Shown here piece by piece: positions 16,551 to 25,678 of a DNA stretch of 64,000 nucleotides. The translations under genes and the position numbers were made by a program. The notes under the pieces were generated by a model, which did no database searches, was not told the origin of the DNA, and worked only from the letters and a program-made list of their open reading frames with translations. Numbering within the stretch: the first letter of the stretch is position 1; each line of letters opens with the position of its first letter. The stretch comes from Halanaerobium sp046541575 (GTDB taxonomy: Bacteria; Bacillota; Halanaerobiia; Halanaerobiales; Halanaerobiaceae), in the NCBI GenBank assembly GCA_046541575.1, contig JBKHDA010000001.1:1-64000 (forward strand), read 5' to 3'.

Positions 16551-17317
16551 TGGCAAAAACAAAAAGAGTATTTATTCCAGGTTGTAGTTTATCATCATAT
16601 AGACCTGAGTTAGTGGAAGAGGTCATTAAATATTTACAGAATAAATTACCGGGAACTGGAGCAATTTTAAAATGCTGTGGTAAACCAACAAAGGCCTTAG
16701 GACAATATGATAAATTTAAAGAGCGTTATTCTGGTCTGCAGGCAGAAATAGATAAGTTAGGAGCAGATGAGATAATTGTTGCCTGTCAATCCTGTTATTT
16801 AACTATGTCTGCTAATAGTCCCGAACAAAAGGTTATATCTCTCTGGGAATTGATGCCAGAAATCGGTATGCCAGAAGGAACAGTTGGTAAAGCTGAAGCA
16901 AGTGACTTAACCCTTGGCGTTCATGACTCCTGTTCAACAAGAGATAGAGAAGATATTCATAATGGGATCAGATGGATTTTAGATCAGCTGGGTTATGATA
17001 CAGAAGAACCACCTCACACTAAGGAAAATACAAGATGCTGTGGTTTTGGTGGAATGGTAGTTCCTGCGAATCCTGATTTAGCTCAGAAAGTTATGGATAG
17101 AAGAACTAATGAGTTTGAGTCCGAGCATTTAGTAACTTATTGTGCAGCCTGTCGTGCATCTATGATAAAAGGTGGTAAAAAAGCAGTCCACATTTTAGAT
17201 TTAATATTTGGACCTGTCTGGACATCAGATTCTGAGTTTCCCGGGCTGGAAACAGCGATGGAAAGCTGGGTTAACAGATATAAGACCAAGAAAAAAATGC
17301 AAAATGTTTTATCTTAA
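16550..17317 (+). CDS. HdrB-like CCG-domain protein
   Basis: 255 residues with two cysteine-rich CCG units: PGCSLSS...CCGKP...CQSC in the first half and HDSC...RCCGFGGM...CAACRASM in the second. In heterodisulfide reductase HdrB these motifs hold non-cubane [4Fe-4S] clusters that reduce disulfides. Its ATG overlaps the last base of the upstream GltD-HdrC-like gene, so the two are coupled and very likely form one complex. Related pairs occur in glycolate oxidase, GlpC and lactate oxidase. The electron acceptor here is unknown; a disulfide or a quinone-like carrier are options. Confidence 0.87.
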   Translation: MAKTKRVFIPGCSLSSYRPELVEEVIKYLQNKLPGTGAILKCCGKPTKALGQYDKFKERYSGLQAEIDKLGADEIIVACQSCYLTMSANSPEQKVISLWELMPEIGMPEGTVGKAEASDLTLGVHDSCSTRDREDIHNGIRWILDQLGYDTEEPPHTKENTRCCGFGGMVVPANPDLAQKVMDRRTNEFESEHLVTYCAACRASMIKGGKKAVHILDLIFGPVWTSDSEFPGLETAMESWVNRYKTKKKMQNVLS

Positions 17318-17336
17318 AAAAGGGAGTTGTTAGTAA

Positions 17337-18035
17337 ATGGCTAAGAAGAAAAATAAGAAAAAATTAATTATTACAATTATTATTATTGCTGCAGCAGCAT
17401 ATGCGGTCCATCATTTTGGACTGGCAAAATATTTCAGTCGTCAGAATCTAGATTTATTACAAAACTGGATTAACGATTTTGGAATTATGGCACCAATAAT
17501 TTATATCGGTTTATGGATAGCAGCCTGTGTGTTTTTTCTACCAGGATTACCGGTTGCAATTTTAGGTGGTCTGGTATTTGATCCGATTCCTGCTGTAATT
17601 TATGCCTCATTGGGTTCTACCACTGGCGCTACAGCAGCATTTCTAATTGGACGTTATGCCGCACGTGATTTGGTTGAAGGTTGGAAGAAAAATAATAAGC
17701 ATGTTCAAAAAATTGATGAAGGTGTAAAGAAAAACGGCTGGAGAATGTTATTATTAACCAGATCTGTTCCTGTTTTCCCGTTTAATTTACAGAATTATGT
17801 TTATGGACTAACAGATATCAGTTTATCTATGTATTTCTTTGTTTCATGGGTTACTATGATTCCTGGAACAGTTGCCTATGTATTAATGGCATCAGCTCTA
17901 GCAAGTGGAGAAAGCCCAATGCAGATTCTAATGTATATTGCTATTGCAGGTGTATTAATAGTTCTTCTCTCATTAATACCTAAGTTTATTCAAAACTCAG
18001 ATATGGTAGATGATGTTGAGGTAGATGAAGGCTAA
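17337..18035 (+). CDS. TVP38/TMEM64 (DedA superfamily) membrane protein
   Basis: 232 residues, with AAAAGGGAG upstream and 19 bases after the HdrB-like gene. A basic N-terminus, a first helix at about 9-25, then the family's core: FFLPGLPVAILGG, GSTTGATAAFLIGRYAARD, LTRSVPVFPFNLQNYVYGL and IPGTVAYVLMA. Members of the wider superfamily flip lipid carriers or act in ion homeostasis. Its place in the operon suggests a link to the redox pair, perhaps as membrane partner, but nothing in the sequence proves contact. Confidence 0.85.
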   Translation: MAKKKNKKKLIITIIIIAAAAYAVHHFGLAKYFSRQNLDLLQNWINDFGIMAPIIYIGLWIAACVFFLPGLPVAILGGLVFDPIPAVIYASLGSTTGATAAFLIGRYAARDLVEGWKKNNKHVQKIDEGVKKNGWRMLLLTRSVPVFPFNLQNYVYGLTDISLSMYFFVSWVTMIPGTVAYVLMASALASGESPMQILMYIAIAGVLIVLLSLIPKFIQNSDMVDDVEVDEG

Positions 18036-18069
18036 CTTGATATAATTGAATGAATAAATTTTATTAGAA

Positions 18070-18118
18070 AAAAAGCCGCTTCAACTCTTAAACCAATAAG
18101 AGCTGAAGCGGCTTTTCT
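18070..18118. terminator. Bidirectional terminator
   Basis: AAAAGCCGCTTCA... pairs with ...TGAAGCGGCTTTT, extended by CTCTTA/TAAGAG. T-runs occur on both strands between convergent genes, so it ends both the TVP38 operon and the minus-strand methyltransferase gene. Confidence 0.9.
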
Positions 18119-18149
18119 AATTTAATAAAAGGAACAAATGAATATATTA

Positions 18150-18734
18150 TTATTTTTTGCTGAGATAATAAGTTACCTGAGTAAAAAACTTTAGAACCTT
18201 ATCTTTTCTTTTTTCTTTTATTTTAAGTTTTAAATCTTTAAATAGTTCATCCCATTCTGTTTCCGTTTTATTACTGTGGGGGTGGCCAATAAATTCGAAA
18301 TTAAAAAGGCTGTCGGTAAAAAATGTTAAATATTTCTGCAGCTTATTAGAATAAATATCCTCAATGATTATTAACTCATCGGCTGCCCTTAACGACTCCC
18401 TAATAACTATTTCCGGTTCTGGTATATGGTGTAAAACAGTTAATAATAAGACTTTATCAAAACTATTATCTGCAAAGGGTAAATTTTTGCCATCATAGAT
18501 GATTGGTTTAATTTGACTGCAAAAACTAAGGTTTTGTACATCAACCGGAGTTGTATTATAACCTTCCTGTTTAAGCTTCCAGCTTAAAGCACATTTTCCA
18601 GCACCTAAATCCAGTAATAAATCATCTTCATTTAAAAAATCTTTTATTCTATTGTATTTTCCTAAAGCCCATCTTTTACTAAAATTATTAAATATAAAAT
18701 CTTTAAGTTTTTTATTTTTCTTAAGCAGACTCAT
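18150..18734 (-). CDS. Class I SAM-dependent methyltransferase
   Basis: 194 residues. Motif I LLLDLGAGKC (about 35-44), DGKNLPFADNSFDKVLLLTVLHHIPEP typical of the Methyltransf_11 group, and DELIIIEDIY. It transfers a methyl group from S-adenosylmethionine to an unidentified, probably small, acceptor. AAGGTGTGG precedes the start. It is the last gene of the minus-strand group with a sulfotransferase and a flippase, but a 154-base gap separates it from them, so co-transcription is not certain. Confidence 0.85.
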   Translation of the reverse strand: MSLLKKNKKLKDFIFNNFSKRWALGKYNRIKDFLNEDDLLLDLGAGKCALSWKLKQEGYNTTPVDVQNLSFCSQIKPIIYDGKNLPFADNSFDKVLLLTVLHHIPEPEIVIRESLRAADELIIIEDIYSNKLQKYLTFFTDSLFNFEFIGHPHSNKTETEWDELFKDLKLKIKEKRKDKVLKFFTQVTYYLSKK

Positions 18735-18888
18735 ATATCCACACCTTAATATAATATTTACAATCTTTTATAATTTTATCACAGCAAAATTTTTAAATCA
18801 AATAGTATCACTTTAATGTCAGTCTTTACAGCCGAATTAGCTATCTGAAATATATAATTAATTTTGTTTAATTTTTAATTTCATAAAT

Positions 18889-19917
18889 TCAGATTATAAA
18901 TTCATCTTGCGCCCTAAAACGATCTAACTGATAAATATTAATATTTAGCTTTTTTAAAATGTTAAAGATTTCTTTTTCGGTATCGGGCCTGACTTCTTTT
19001 TTCCATTTTTTTAAAAGATACTGAGGGTCATAATTATTAGCAGCAAATTTATTTTTAGTCTGATCATCACTATAATTAACAGTACTGGAGGGAACTTTAA
19101 TTTTTTTCAACATAGTCTCAGGTGCAGAAAGATCAAGTTTTTTACTTAAATAATTAATTACTTTTTCCGGATTAATCAATAAATTTTCATAAGTCACAAA
19201 TATAATGTTTTCATTTAATTTTTTAGACTGTGCTCTTTGAATCATAGAAAAATTTTCTAGAGCCCAGGAAATCACAAATTTCTCTAAAACACCTGAATTT
19301 TTTAATTTTGATTTTAGATAGTCTAGCTGTTCTTTTTTAAGATAATTTGAAACAAAATAATCTGAATTAAGAAAATAAGTGGTATTTGGACTCCAGTAGT
19401 CAGGGTTTTTAGATACTTCCCATATTTTTTTACGGGAAAGACTGGCTGCTATTGGATGTCTGAGTAAAAAGATAGTAAAAATATTAAAATTTTCATTATA
19501 CCAGTCTATTAAATAATTTGATCTTAAAAGTCTATAAATTGAGCGGTCAGTTATAAAACTGTGCTCTGATGAAAATAAATCAACATAACGCCTTCCATAT
19601 ATTGAACTTCCATCTGAAGTATTATTAATATAATTTTTAATTATTTCCTTTTCTCTGCTATCTAACTGAATATAGTAGGGTCTTTTTTTAATCTGTTTAT
19701 AATAATCATCAATATTTGCTAAAAACTCAATTTTATTTGGAGAAATAGCAAATTTAATTCCCTTTTGACTTTTTATTAGTTCAGCCAGCCAGGTAGACCC
19801 ACTTCTAAAAGATGAAAAGAGAAAAATATCTTTTTTATTATGATTTTTATGATAATGGATGGAATTCAACATTTTTTTTGAAATATATTTTAGAAAATCT
19901 GAAGAATTTAAGTGCAT
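18889..19917 (-). CDS. Sulfotransferase family protein
   Basis: 342 residues. FLFSSFRSGSTWLAELI (about 32-48) is the PAPS 5'-phosphosulfate loop and FLLRHPIAASLSR the 3'-phosphate motif, both expected for PAPS-dependent sulfotransferases. GAAAGGATT precedes the start. It lies 35 bases downstream of the SpoVB-like flippase gene, so it probably acts on a cell-surface glycan or lipid. The acceptor cannot be named. No PAPS-synthesis genes are in the window. Confidence 0.82.
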   Translation of the reverse strand: MHLNSSDFLKYISKKMLNSIHYHKNHNKKDIFLFSSFRSGSTWLAELIKSQKGIKFAISPNKIEFLANIDDYYKQIKKRPYYIQLDSREKEIIKNYINNTSDGSSIYGRRYVDLFSSEHSFITDRSIYRLLRSNYLIDWYNENFNIFTIFLLRHPIAASLSRKKIWEVSKNPDYWSPNTTYFLNSDYFVSNYLKKEQLDYLKSKLKNSGVLEKFVISWALENFSMIQRAQSKKLNENIIFVTYENLLINPEKVINYLSKKLDLSAPETMLKKIKVPSSTVNYSDDQTKNKFAANNYDPQYLLKKWKKEVRPDTEKEIFNILKKLNINIYQLDRFRAQDEFII

Positions 19918-19952
19918 AATAAAATCCTTTCTTTTGTTAGATTAGAAAATAA

Positions 19953-21566
19953 TTATTTCTTTAGTATATTATATTTTTCTAATAAATCCGCTGCTTTTTT
20001 TCCGAAATAAGGAATTAATATCAAATCATGATATTTTATTTCTTTGGTCAGAATTAAAGCTGCAGAATAGATAATTATTCCAATGATGATTGAGATCAGC
20101 AGAGATAAAATATTTTTAGCAAATAAATTTAAATCTGAAAACAAAGTCAGAAATATATATTGACTGCTTTTAACTGCTGCAGCCATTGCCAGTACAGAAA
20201 TTACGGGTTTTAAAAAAAGTTTATTAAAATCTATATTGAAATCTGTCCATTTTTTAACATAAATCAGATTTAAAAATGAAGCCACTATAAAACCGCTTAT
20301 TGTTCCAATTGCAGCTCCTTTAATTCCAAAAGCTGGATGAGCAGTTAAGATATAATTGAGTAAAGCATTAAAAAGACTACCAATCAATAAATTTCTGGCC
20401 GGGATTTTTACTCTACCCAAACCCTGCAGCATTGCAGAAGTTACCTGTTTTAAAGCAATAAAAATTACTCCCCAGGAAACAAAATACAGAGGAACAGCAG
20501 CAGACGGAGCTTCAAAAATAACAGCAGACAGAGGTTTTGCCAGTAAAAATAAGCCTACAGCTGCGGGCAGAGAAATTAAGATTGTAATCCTGAGAGCAGT
20601 TTCAGCTCTACTTCTCAGCAGTTTTTGATCTCCTAAAGCAAAGGCTTCTGAAATCGCAGGAACTAAACTTGTAGCTAGAGCAAGAGTAATTACTGTTGGA
20701 AAATGAACTAAGACCATGGCCATTCCTGCTAATTCTCCATATAAGGCAAGCGGATTAATAAAACCACCGGCCTCGAGTCTGGTGGGGACTATTGCTGCAT
20801 CAATAAACCCCATCAGTGGTGTGATCAGGGCCCCGATTGTAATTGGTAGGGCCAGAGCTATGATTTTTTTGGAATTATGTTTAAATTCATAACTGTCTAT
20901 TTTCTGAACAGGTATTTTTTGCCAGATTTTATCATGATTTTTATAATAAATAATTATTAAAAGAATTAAAGCCGCTAAAGCTCCGATGACTGCACCCAAA
21001 GTTGCCGCTGCTGCTGCATATTTTATCCCATAAGGCAAAAAGAATTTAACCATAAAAATCATAGCCAGAATTCTGATTAATTGTTCTAAGACCTGTGAAT
21101 AAGCAGTAGGTTTCATATCCTGCAGTCCCTGAAAAAAACCTCTAAAAACTGAGACTAAAGAAACAATAAATACTGCAGGGGCCAGGGCAATTACTGAATA
21201 AAGAGCCCTTTGATCCCAGTTAAATAAATTAATTATTGATTTGGAAAAATAGATCATTAAAATTGTTAATAAAAGTCCAGTAAAAAAGTTTAAAATTTTT
21301 GCGGTTTTAAAAATCTTATATGACTCCTGATAATTATTTTCGGTATTTTCTTTAGAAATAATTTTTGCCAGGGCAATTGGCATTCCGGAAGTTGAGATTA
21401 CCAGTAGAATTGTATAAATTGGATAAGCTAACTGATAAATTCCAACACCTTCTGAGCCAATTAATCGCGGCAGTGCAACTCTATAAGTAAAGCCTAATAA
21501 TTTAGAAATTATTCCGGCTGCACCTAGAGTTAAAGCACCTCTGATAAACTTTTTATTTTTCTCCAT
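19953..21566 (-). CDS. SpoVB/MurJ-type polysaccharide flippase (MATE/MOP superfamily)
   Basis: 537 residues with about 14 membrane helices. The start FIRGALTLGAAGIISKLLGFTYRVALPRLIG is typical of the stage V sporulation protein B group; GSEGVGIYQLAYPIYTILLVISTSGMPIALAKIIS follows. Family members move lipid-linked sugars across the membrane, including lipid II and spore-cortex precursors. Its operon partner is a sulfotransferase, which favours surface-polysaccharide export. Whether the host makes spores cannot be judged here. Confidence 0.88.
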   Translation of the reverse strand: MEKNKKFIRGALTLGAAGIISKLLGFTYRVALPRLIGSEGVGIYQLAYPIYTILLVISTSGMPIALAKIISKENTENNYQESYKIFKTAKILNFFTGLLLTILMIYFSKSIINLFNWDQRALYSVIALAPAVFIVSLVSVFRGFFQGLQDMKPTAYSQVLEQLIRILAMIFMVKFFLPYGIKYAAAAATLGAVIGALAALILLIIIYYKNHDKIWQKIPVQKIDSYEFKHNSKKIIALALPITIGALITPLMGFIDAAIVPTRLEAGGFINPLALYGELAGMAMVLVHFPTVITLALATSLVPAISEAFALGDQKLLRSRAETALRITILISLPAAVGLFLLAKPLSAVIFEAPSAAVPLYFVSWGVIFIALKQVTSAMLQGLGRVKIPARNLLIGSLFNALLNYILTAHPAFGIKGAAIGTISGFIVASFLNLIYVKKWTDFNIDFNKLFLKPVISVLAMAAAVKSSQYIFLTLFSDLNLFAKNILSLLISIIIGIIIYSAALILTKEIKYHDLILIPYFGKKAADLLEKYNILKK

Positions 21567-21743
21567 TATTAATCATCCAATCCGAGTTTAAATTATTTAA
21601 TATTAAATACTTCTTTTTAAACATAGCTAATTATAATATTTGAGTTGATAAATAGTCAATTGATATCCTAAATTTTTATAAAAACTTCATAAATAAAGCA
21701 AAAATTAATGTTATAATTTATAAATAAAGAAAGTTTTTAACAT
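21567..21743. other. Gap between divergent genes
   Basis: AT-rich, no frame and no RNA recognised. It separates the minus-strand flippase gene from the hydrogenase promoter at 21744. Confidence 0.35.
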
Positions 21744-21773
21744 TTGATTATAATGTAAAAAGTGTGATATAAT
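21744..21773 (+). promoter_or_regulatory. Probable promoter of the hydrogenase operon
   Basis: TTGATT (21744-21749), an 18-base spacer and TATAAT (21768-21773). TGTGATAT overlaps the -10 region and its inverse ATATCACA lies at 21861-21868, near the ribosome-binding site. Confidence 0.6.
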
Positions 21774-21851
21774 TAACTTAAGAAGATTAAGCTGATAGAG
21801 TTTATTATTTTACATATAAAAATCTGAAAATTCATAAAAGTATGACTAAAA

Positions 21852-21869
21852 TAGTTAAAAATATCACAA
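21852..21869 (+). promoter_or_regulatory. Candidate Rex (NADH-sensing) operator
   Basis: TAGTTA-AAAATA-TCACAA resembles the clostridial Rex box TTGTTA-N6-TAACAA with about two mismatches. It lies between the promoter and the hydrogenase start. Rex commonly represses NADH-linked hydrogenases when NADH is low. The match is imperfect and AT-rich DNA gives chance hits. Confidence 0.3.
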
Positions 21870-21887
21870 AGAGGAGTTGAGCTTTCA

Positions 21888-22319
21888 ATGAATAAGGAAA
21901 AATCATTATTTTATCAGGACAGTCTTTTAGAAAAACTGCATGAAATTCAGAACACTTATGGTTATGTTCCTGAGGCTGAAATTGAAAATCTGGCTGAGAA
22001 ATATCAACTACCGCGGGCAAATGTTTATGGGGTTATTTCATTTTATTCGATGTTTTATACTGAACCAACCGGCAAATATATAATTAGAATTTGTGACAGT
22101 ATTTCCTGCCACCTCAATCAGTCCAATGCTGTTTTGAAAGCTGTAAAATCATTTTTAGATTTAGAAAATCACCAGACTACAGAAGATAAAAAATTCACCC
22201 TGGAAGTGGTAGAATGCCTTGGTCACTGCGGAGAAGGACCGGTTATGATGGTAAATGATAAGATCTATACCGAAATTAATGAAAATAAGGCACTTGAGAT
22301 TTTAAATGACTGTATGTAA
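21888..22319 (+). CDS. [FeFe] hydrogenase small subunit, NuoE-like (HydC/HndA)
   Basis: 143 residues, GAGGAG upstream. It is the thioredoxin-like [2Fe-2S] subunit: IQNTYGYVPEAEIENLAE, GVISFYSMF, then cysteines in CDSISC and CLGHC that hold the cluster. First gene of a three-gene operon with NuoF-like and hydrogenase subunits, as in trimeric NAD(P)-linked [FeFe] hydrogenases. It carries electrons to or from the flavin subunit. Confidence 0.93.
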   Translation: MNKEKSLFYQDSLLEKLHEIQNTYGYVPEAEIENLAEKYQLPRANVYGVISFYSMFYTEPTGKYIIRICDSISCHLNQSNAVLKAVKSFLDLENHQTTEDKKFTLEVVECLGHCGEGPVMMVNDKIYTEINENKALEILNDCM

Positions 22320-22364
22320 TTTTAACTTTTGCTTTAGTTGGTCATTTATGAAAGGAGTGAGCTT

Positions 22365-23597
22365 ATGGCTCAAGAAAAATTGTATCTTAAAGGAGATAAA
22401 CTGCTGGATATTTTGGATTATCAATTTAAGTCAATAAAAAAAGCTCTTCAAATAGGTAGAAAAAATACTATTCAAAAAATAAAAGATTCAGAACTGAAAG
22501 GACGAGGAGGAGCAGGATTTCCAACAGGAATCAAATGGGAAATGGCAGCAGATGTTGAGGGAGAAGAAAAATTTCTGGTCTGTAATGCAGATGAAGGAGA
22601 GCCCGGAACATTTAAAGATAGATATTTACTGGAAGAAAGACCACTCAAAGTTTTAGAGGGTATTATGATTGCTGCTTTTGCTGTGGGGGCAGATAAAGCA
22701 TATATTTATATTAGAGGTGAATATTCAAAAGCTATAAAGATTTTTTCTGAAATTATTGAAACTGCTAAGAAAGAAAAAATTTTAGACCATCCACTTTTTG
22801 GTAGTGATTTCAAATTAGAAATAAAGCTGATTAGAGGTGCGGGAGCCTATGTATGTGGTGATGAGACCTCATTAATAAATTCTATAGAAGGTAAAAGAGG
22901 GCGCTCCCGGATCAAACCACCTTATCCAATTCAAGAAGGTTTATTTAAGCAGCCGACAGTTGTTAATAATGTTGAAAGTTTATGCTGTGCTGCCGAAGTT
23001 ATGAATCCGGATTCAGAAGACTTTGCCAGTCTGGGAATTGAAGGCAGCTGTGGCACAAAACTATTATGCTTAAGTGGGGATTTAAATAAACCGGGTCTTT
23101 ATGAAGTTGAGTTTGGAAAAGTTACTTTAAAAGAGATTATTTATGAATTGGGGGGAGGAATAAAAGCTAAGGAAGAATTAAGATTTGTTATTCCTGGTGG
23201 TATTTCAACTGCAGTAATTAAAGCAGAAGATCTAGATTTTCCCTACAGTTATCAGGCTTTTGAAAAGAGGGGCAGCAGTCTTGGTTCAGGAGCAGTCATT
23301 GCAGTCAGCAAAAAACATGATCTTTTAGATTTGATGTTAAATGTTTCTCGTTTTTATATGGATGAAACATGCGGCACCTGTTTCCCCTGTCGTGAGGGTA
23401 ATAGACAGATCAATAAAATATTAAAGGGATTTAGAGGAGAAGCTGAAAAAATAGATAAAAAATTGATTTCAGATATTGGTAATACTATTAGACTGGCAGC
23501 CCGCTGTGGTCTGGGACAGTCATCACTCAATTTTATTACCTCAGTTATTGAAAATTATGGACAAGAATTAAAGATTGGAGGTAAAATTTATGCTTAG
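22365..23597 (+). CDS. [FeFe] hydrogenase NADH/FMN subunit, NuoF-like (HydB/HndC)
   Basis: 410 residues from ATG 22365 (AAAGGAGTG upstream); an in-frame TTG at 22338 is rejected. GRGGAGFPTGIKWE (about 46-59) binds FMN, GAGAYVCGDETSLINSIEG binds NADH and CGTCFPCREG (about 336-345) holds [4Fe-4S]. It is short: many bifurcating HydB/HndC proteins (about 600 residues) carry an N-terminal thioredoxin-like [2Fe-2S] domain and a C-terminal ferredoxin, and both are absent. Its stop overlaps the next ATG by 8 bases (ATGCTTAG), so the subunits are coupled. Confidence 0.93.
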   Translation: MAQEKLYLKGDKLLDILDYQFKSIKKALQIGRKNTIQKIKDSELKGRGGAGFPTGIKWEMAADVEGEEKFLVCNADEGEPGTFKDRYLLEERPLKVLEGIMIAAFAVGADKAYIYIRGEYSKAIKIFSEIIETAKKEKILDHPLFGSDFKLEIKLIRGAGAYVCGDETSLINSIEGKRGRSRIKPPYPIQEGLFKQPTVVNNVESLCCAAEVMNPDSEDFASLGIEGSCGTKLLCLSGDLNKPGLYEVEFGKVTLKEIIYELGGGIKAKEELRFVIPGGISTAVIKAEDLDFPYSYQAFEKRGSSLGSGAVIAVSKKHDLLDLMLNVSRFYMDETCGTCFPCREGNRQINKILKGFRGEAEKIDKKLISDIGNTIRLAARCGLGQSSLNFITSVIENYGQELKIGGKIYA

Positions 23598-25302
23598 AGC
23601 AGAAATTGATGGAATTAATATAGAACTGGAAGAAAAAACAACAATTTTGGATGCTGCCAAAAAAGCTAAAATAAATATTCCAACTCTCTGTTATGAAGAA
23701 GGGCTGTCAGTTTATGGAGGCTGCAGACTCTGTGTGGTCGAAATTGAAGGTGAGGAACTGCTTAAGCCTGCCTGTGCTACTGATATTAAAGAAGGAATGA
23801 AAATAAAAACGCATTCTAAAAAAGTAAGAGAGTTGAGGAAGAATTTATTTGAGTTAATAATTGCAACTCATAATATTGACTGTCAGTTAAACTGTTTAAC
23901 CTGCAGCCGGTCCAGCAACTGTGAATTAAAAGATATTGCCGAAGATATAGGAGTTTCCAAAATGAGGTTGGACCCGATAAAACGCGGTGACAGCATTGAT
24001 AATTCAAGTTATGCAATTATTAGAGAGCCGGAAAAATGCATCAGCTGTAATCGCTGTATTAGAAAATGTGAAGAAGTTCAGGGTATAGGAATTTTTACAA
24101 CAGCAAATAGAGGGCCGGATACTGTTGTTACGACTTTTAAAGATAGAGGTATGGGCAATGTTGAGTGTACTAACTGTGGACAGTGCATTTTATCCTGCCC
24201 GACAGGTGCCCTGCATGAGCTTTATCAGAAAGATACAGTTTTAGATATTTTAAATGATCAGAGTAAACATGTGGTTGTTCAGACTGCACCTGCAGTTAGG
24301 GTAGCAATTTCAGAACCATTTTCCAATCAGGCTGGAGATATTTCTACCGGTCAGCTGGTGACAGCTTTAAAAAGACTCGGTTTTGATGCAGTTTTCGACA
24401 CTAACTTTGCAGCAGATTTAACTATTATGGAGGAAGGTACAGAATTAATCAATAGAATAAATAGTGGTGGGAGATTACCTCTCTTTACTTCCTGCAGTCC
24501 GGGCTGGATTAAATTTATCGAACATTTTTATCCAGAGTATTTAGATAATCTTTCAACCGCTAAATCTCCTCAGCAGATGTTTGGAGCTCTAGCAAAGACA
24601 TATTATGCAGAAGAGGCAGGTATAGACCCTGAAGATATTATTGTGGTTTCTATAATGCCCTGTACAGCCAAAAAATTTGAAGCAAAAAGAGAAGAGCTGG
24701 CTGGAGATGTCGACTATGTTTTAACCACCAGAGAACTGGTTTCTATGATCAAATCTGCAGGTATTGATTTTCTTAACTTAAAAGAAAGTGAATATGATGA
24801 ATTATTAGGAGTTTCTTCTGGGGCAGCAAATATTTTTGGAACCACTGGTGGAGTTATGGAAGCAGCACTTAGAACGGCATCTGAGTTAATTACAGATCAG
24901 GAATTAGAAAAAATTGATTTTGTAAATGTGAGAGGATTAGAAGGAATTAAAAAAGCTGAAGTAGAAATAGATGGTTTAAAATTAAGGGCAGCAGTTGCTC
25001 ATGGACTTGGCAATGCACGCAGAGTAATGGAAATGATTAAAGCAGGAGAGGAATTTGATTTTGTAGAATTTATGGCCTGTCCTGGAGGCTGTATGGGGGG
25101 TGGAGGCCAGCCTATTTCCAGTGATGATAATGTACTGGAAAAAAGGCAGAAAGCTATTTATGAAATAGATAAAAATAAGAAATTAAGAAAATCACATGAG
25201 AATCCCTATATTAAAAAACTTTATGATGATTATCTTGAGAAACCGGGAAGCGAAACTGCTCACAAACTTCTGCATACTAAATATAAAGCACGAAAAATTT
25301 AA
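23590..25302 (+). CDS. [FeFe] hydrogenase catalytic subunit (HydA/HndD)
   Basis: 570 residues from ATG 23590, GGAGGTAAAATTT upstream. Order: N-terminal [2Fe-2S] domain (CYEEGLSVYGGCRLC), His/Cys [4Fe-4S] segment (HNIDC...C), two ferredoxin clusters (CISCNRCIRKC, CTNCGQCILSCP), then the H-cluster domain with TSCSPGW (about 300), MPCTAKKFE (about 357) and FMACPGGCMGGGGQP (about 495). All H-cluster cysteines are present, so it should make or use H2. With the NuoE- and NuoF-like genes it forms a trimeric NAD(H)-linked hydrogenase. The maturation genes hydEFG are not in the window. Confidence 0.95.
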   Translation: MLRAEIDGINIELEEKTTILDAAKKAKINIPTLCYEEGLSVYGGCRLCVVEIEGEELLKPACATDIKEGMKIKTHSKKVRELRKNLFELIIATHNIDCQLNCLTCSRSSNCELKDIAEDIGVSKMRLDPIKRGDSIDNSSYAIIREPEKCISCNRCIRKCEEVQGIGIFTTANRGPDTVVTTFKDRGMGNVECTNCGQCILSCPTGALHELYQKDTVLDILNDQSKHVVVQTAPAVRVAISEPFSNQAGDISTGQLVTALKRLGFDAVFDTNFAADLTIMEEGTELINRINSGGRLPLFTSCSPGWIKFIEHFYPEYLDNLSTAKSPQQMFGALAKTYYAEEAGIDPEDIIVVSIMPCTAKKFEAKREELAGDVDYVLTTRELVSMIKSAGIDFLNLKESEYDELLGVSSGAANIFGTTGGVMEAALRTASELITDQELEKIDFVNVRGLEGIKKAEVEIDGLKLRAAVAHGLGNARRVMEMIKAGEEFDFVEFMACPGGCMGGGGQPISSDDNVLEKRQKAIYEIDKNKKLRKSHENPYIKKLYDDYLEKPGSETAHKLLHTKYKARKI

Positions 25303-25380
25303 TAAGATTAAACTAAAAACTAATAAATTAAGTGAGAATTAAATAATATAAAGTTAATTTTTAGAATTTCAGCTTCTCTA

Positions 25381-25409
25381 TTGACAGCTTAATTTTTAAA
25401 TGATAAACT
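25381..25409 (+). promoter_or_regulatory. Promoter of carAB
   Basis: Perfect TTGACA (25381-25386), a 17-base spacer and TAAACT (25404-25409). The pyrR promoter at 31801 has the same layout and the same -10, which supports both. Confidence 0.75.
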
Positions 25410-25447
25410 ATATCACAATAATAAAAAATATATTTTCCTTTTAAATC

Positions 25448-25562
25448 AGTCCAGAGAGGCTGGCAAAGGTATACAGATATAGCTATATTTAGCTTTTTAT
25501 AATCTAACTATATCAATTTTAACCTTCAAACCATTCTTTCTGGGGAGAAGGTTTTATTTTTA
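25448..25562 (+). promoter_or_regulatory. PyrR-controlled attenuator of carAB
   Basis: AGTCCAGAGAGGCTGGCAAAG (25448-25468) is the PyrR-binding loop known from Bacillus pyr leaders. A terminator follows: AACCTTC (25521-25527) pairs with GAAGGTT (25547-25553), then TTTATTTTT. When PyrR with UMP binds the first element, the terminator forms and carAB is switched off. The remaining leader to 25678 is AT-rich with no frame. Confidence 0.88.
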
Positions 25563-25678
25563 TCAATAAACTTTAGTAATTTACTTTAAAAACAAATTAA
25601 AGCAGTACTGTAGTAAAGTAATGTTGTAGAGATGCTAAAATCAGAGCAGTGATTAGTAAAAAAAGTGGAGGTAGTTAA

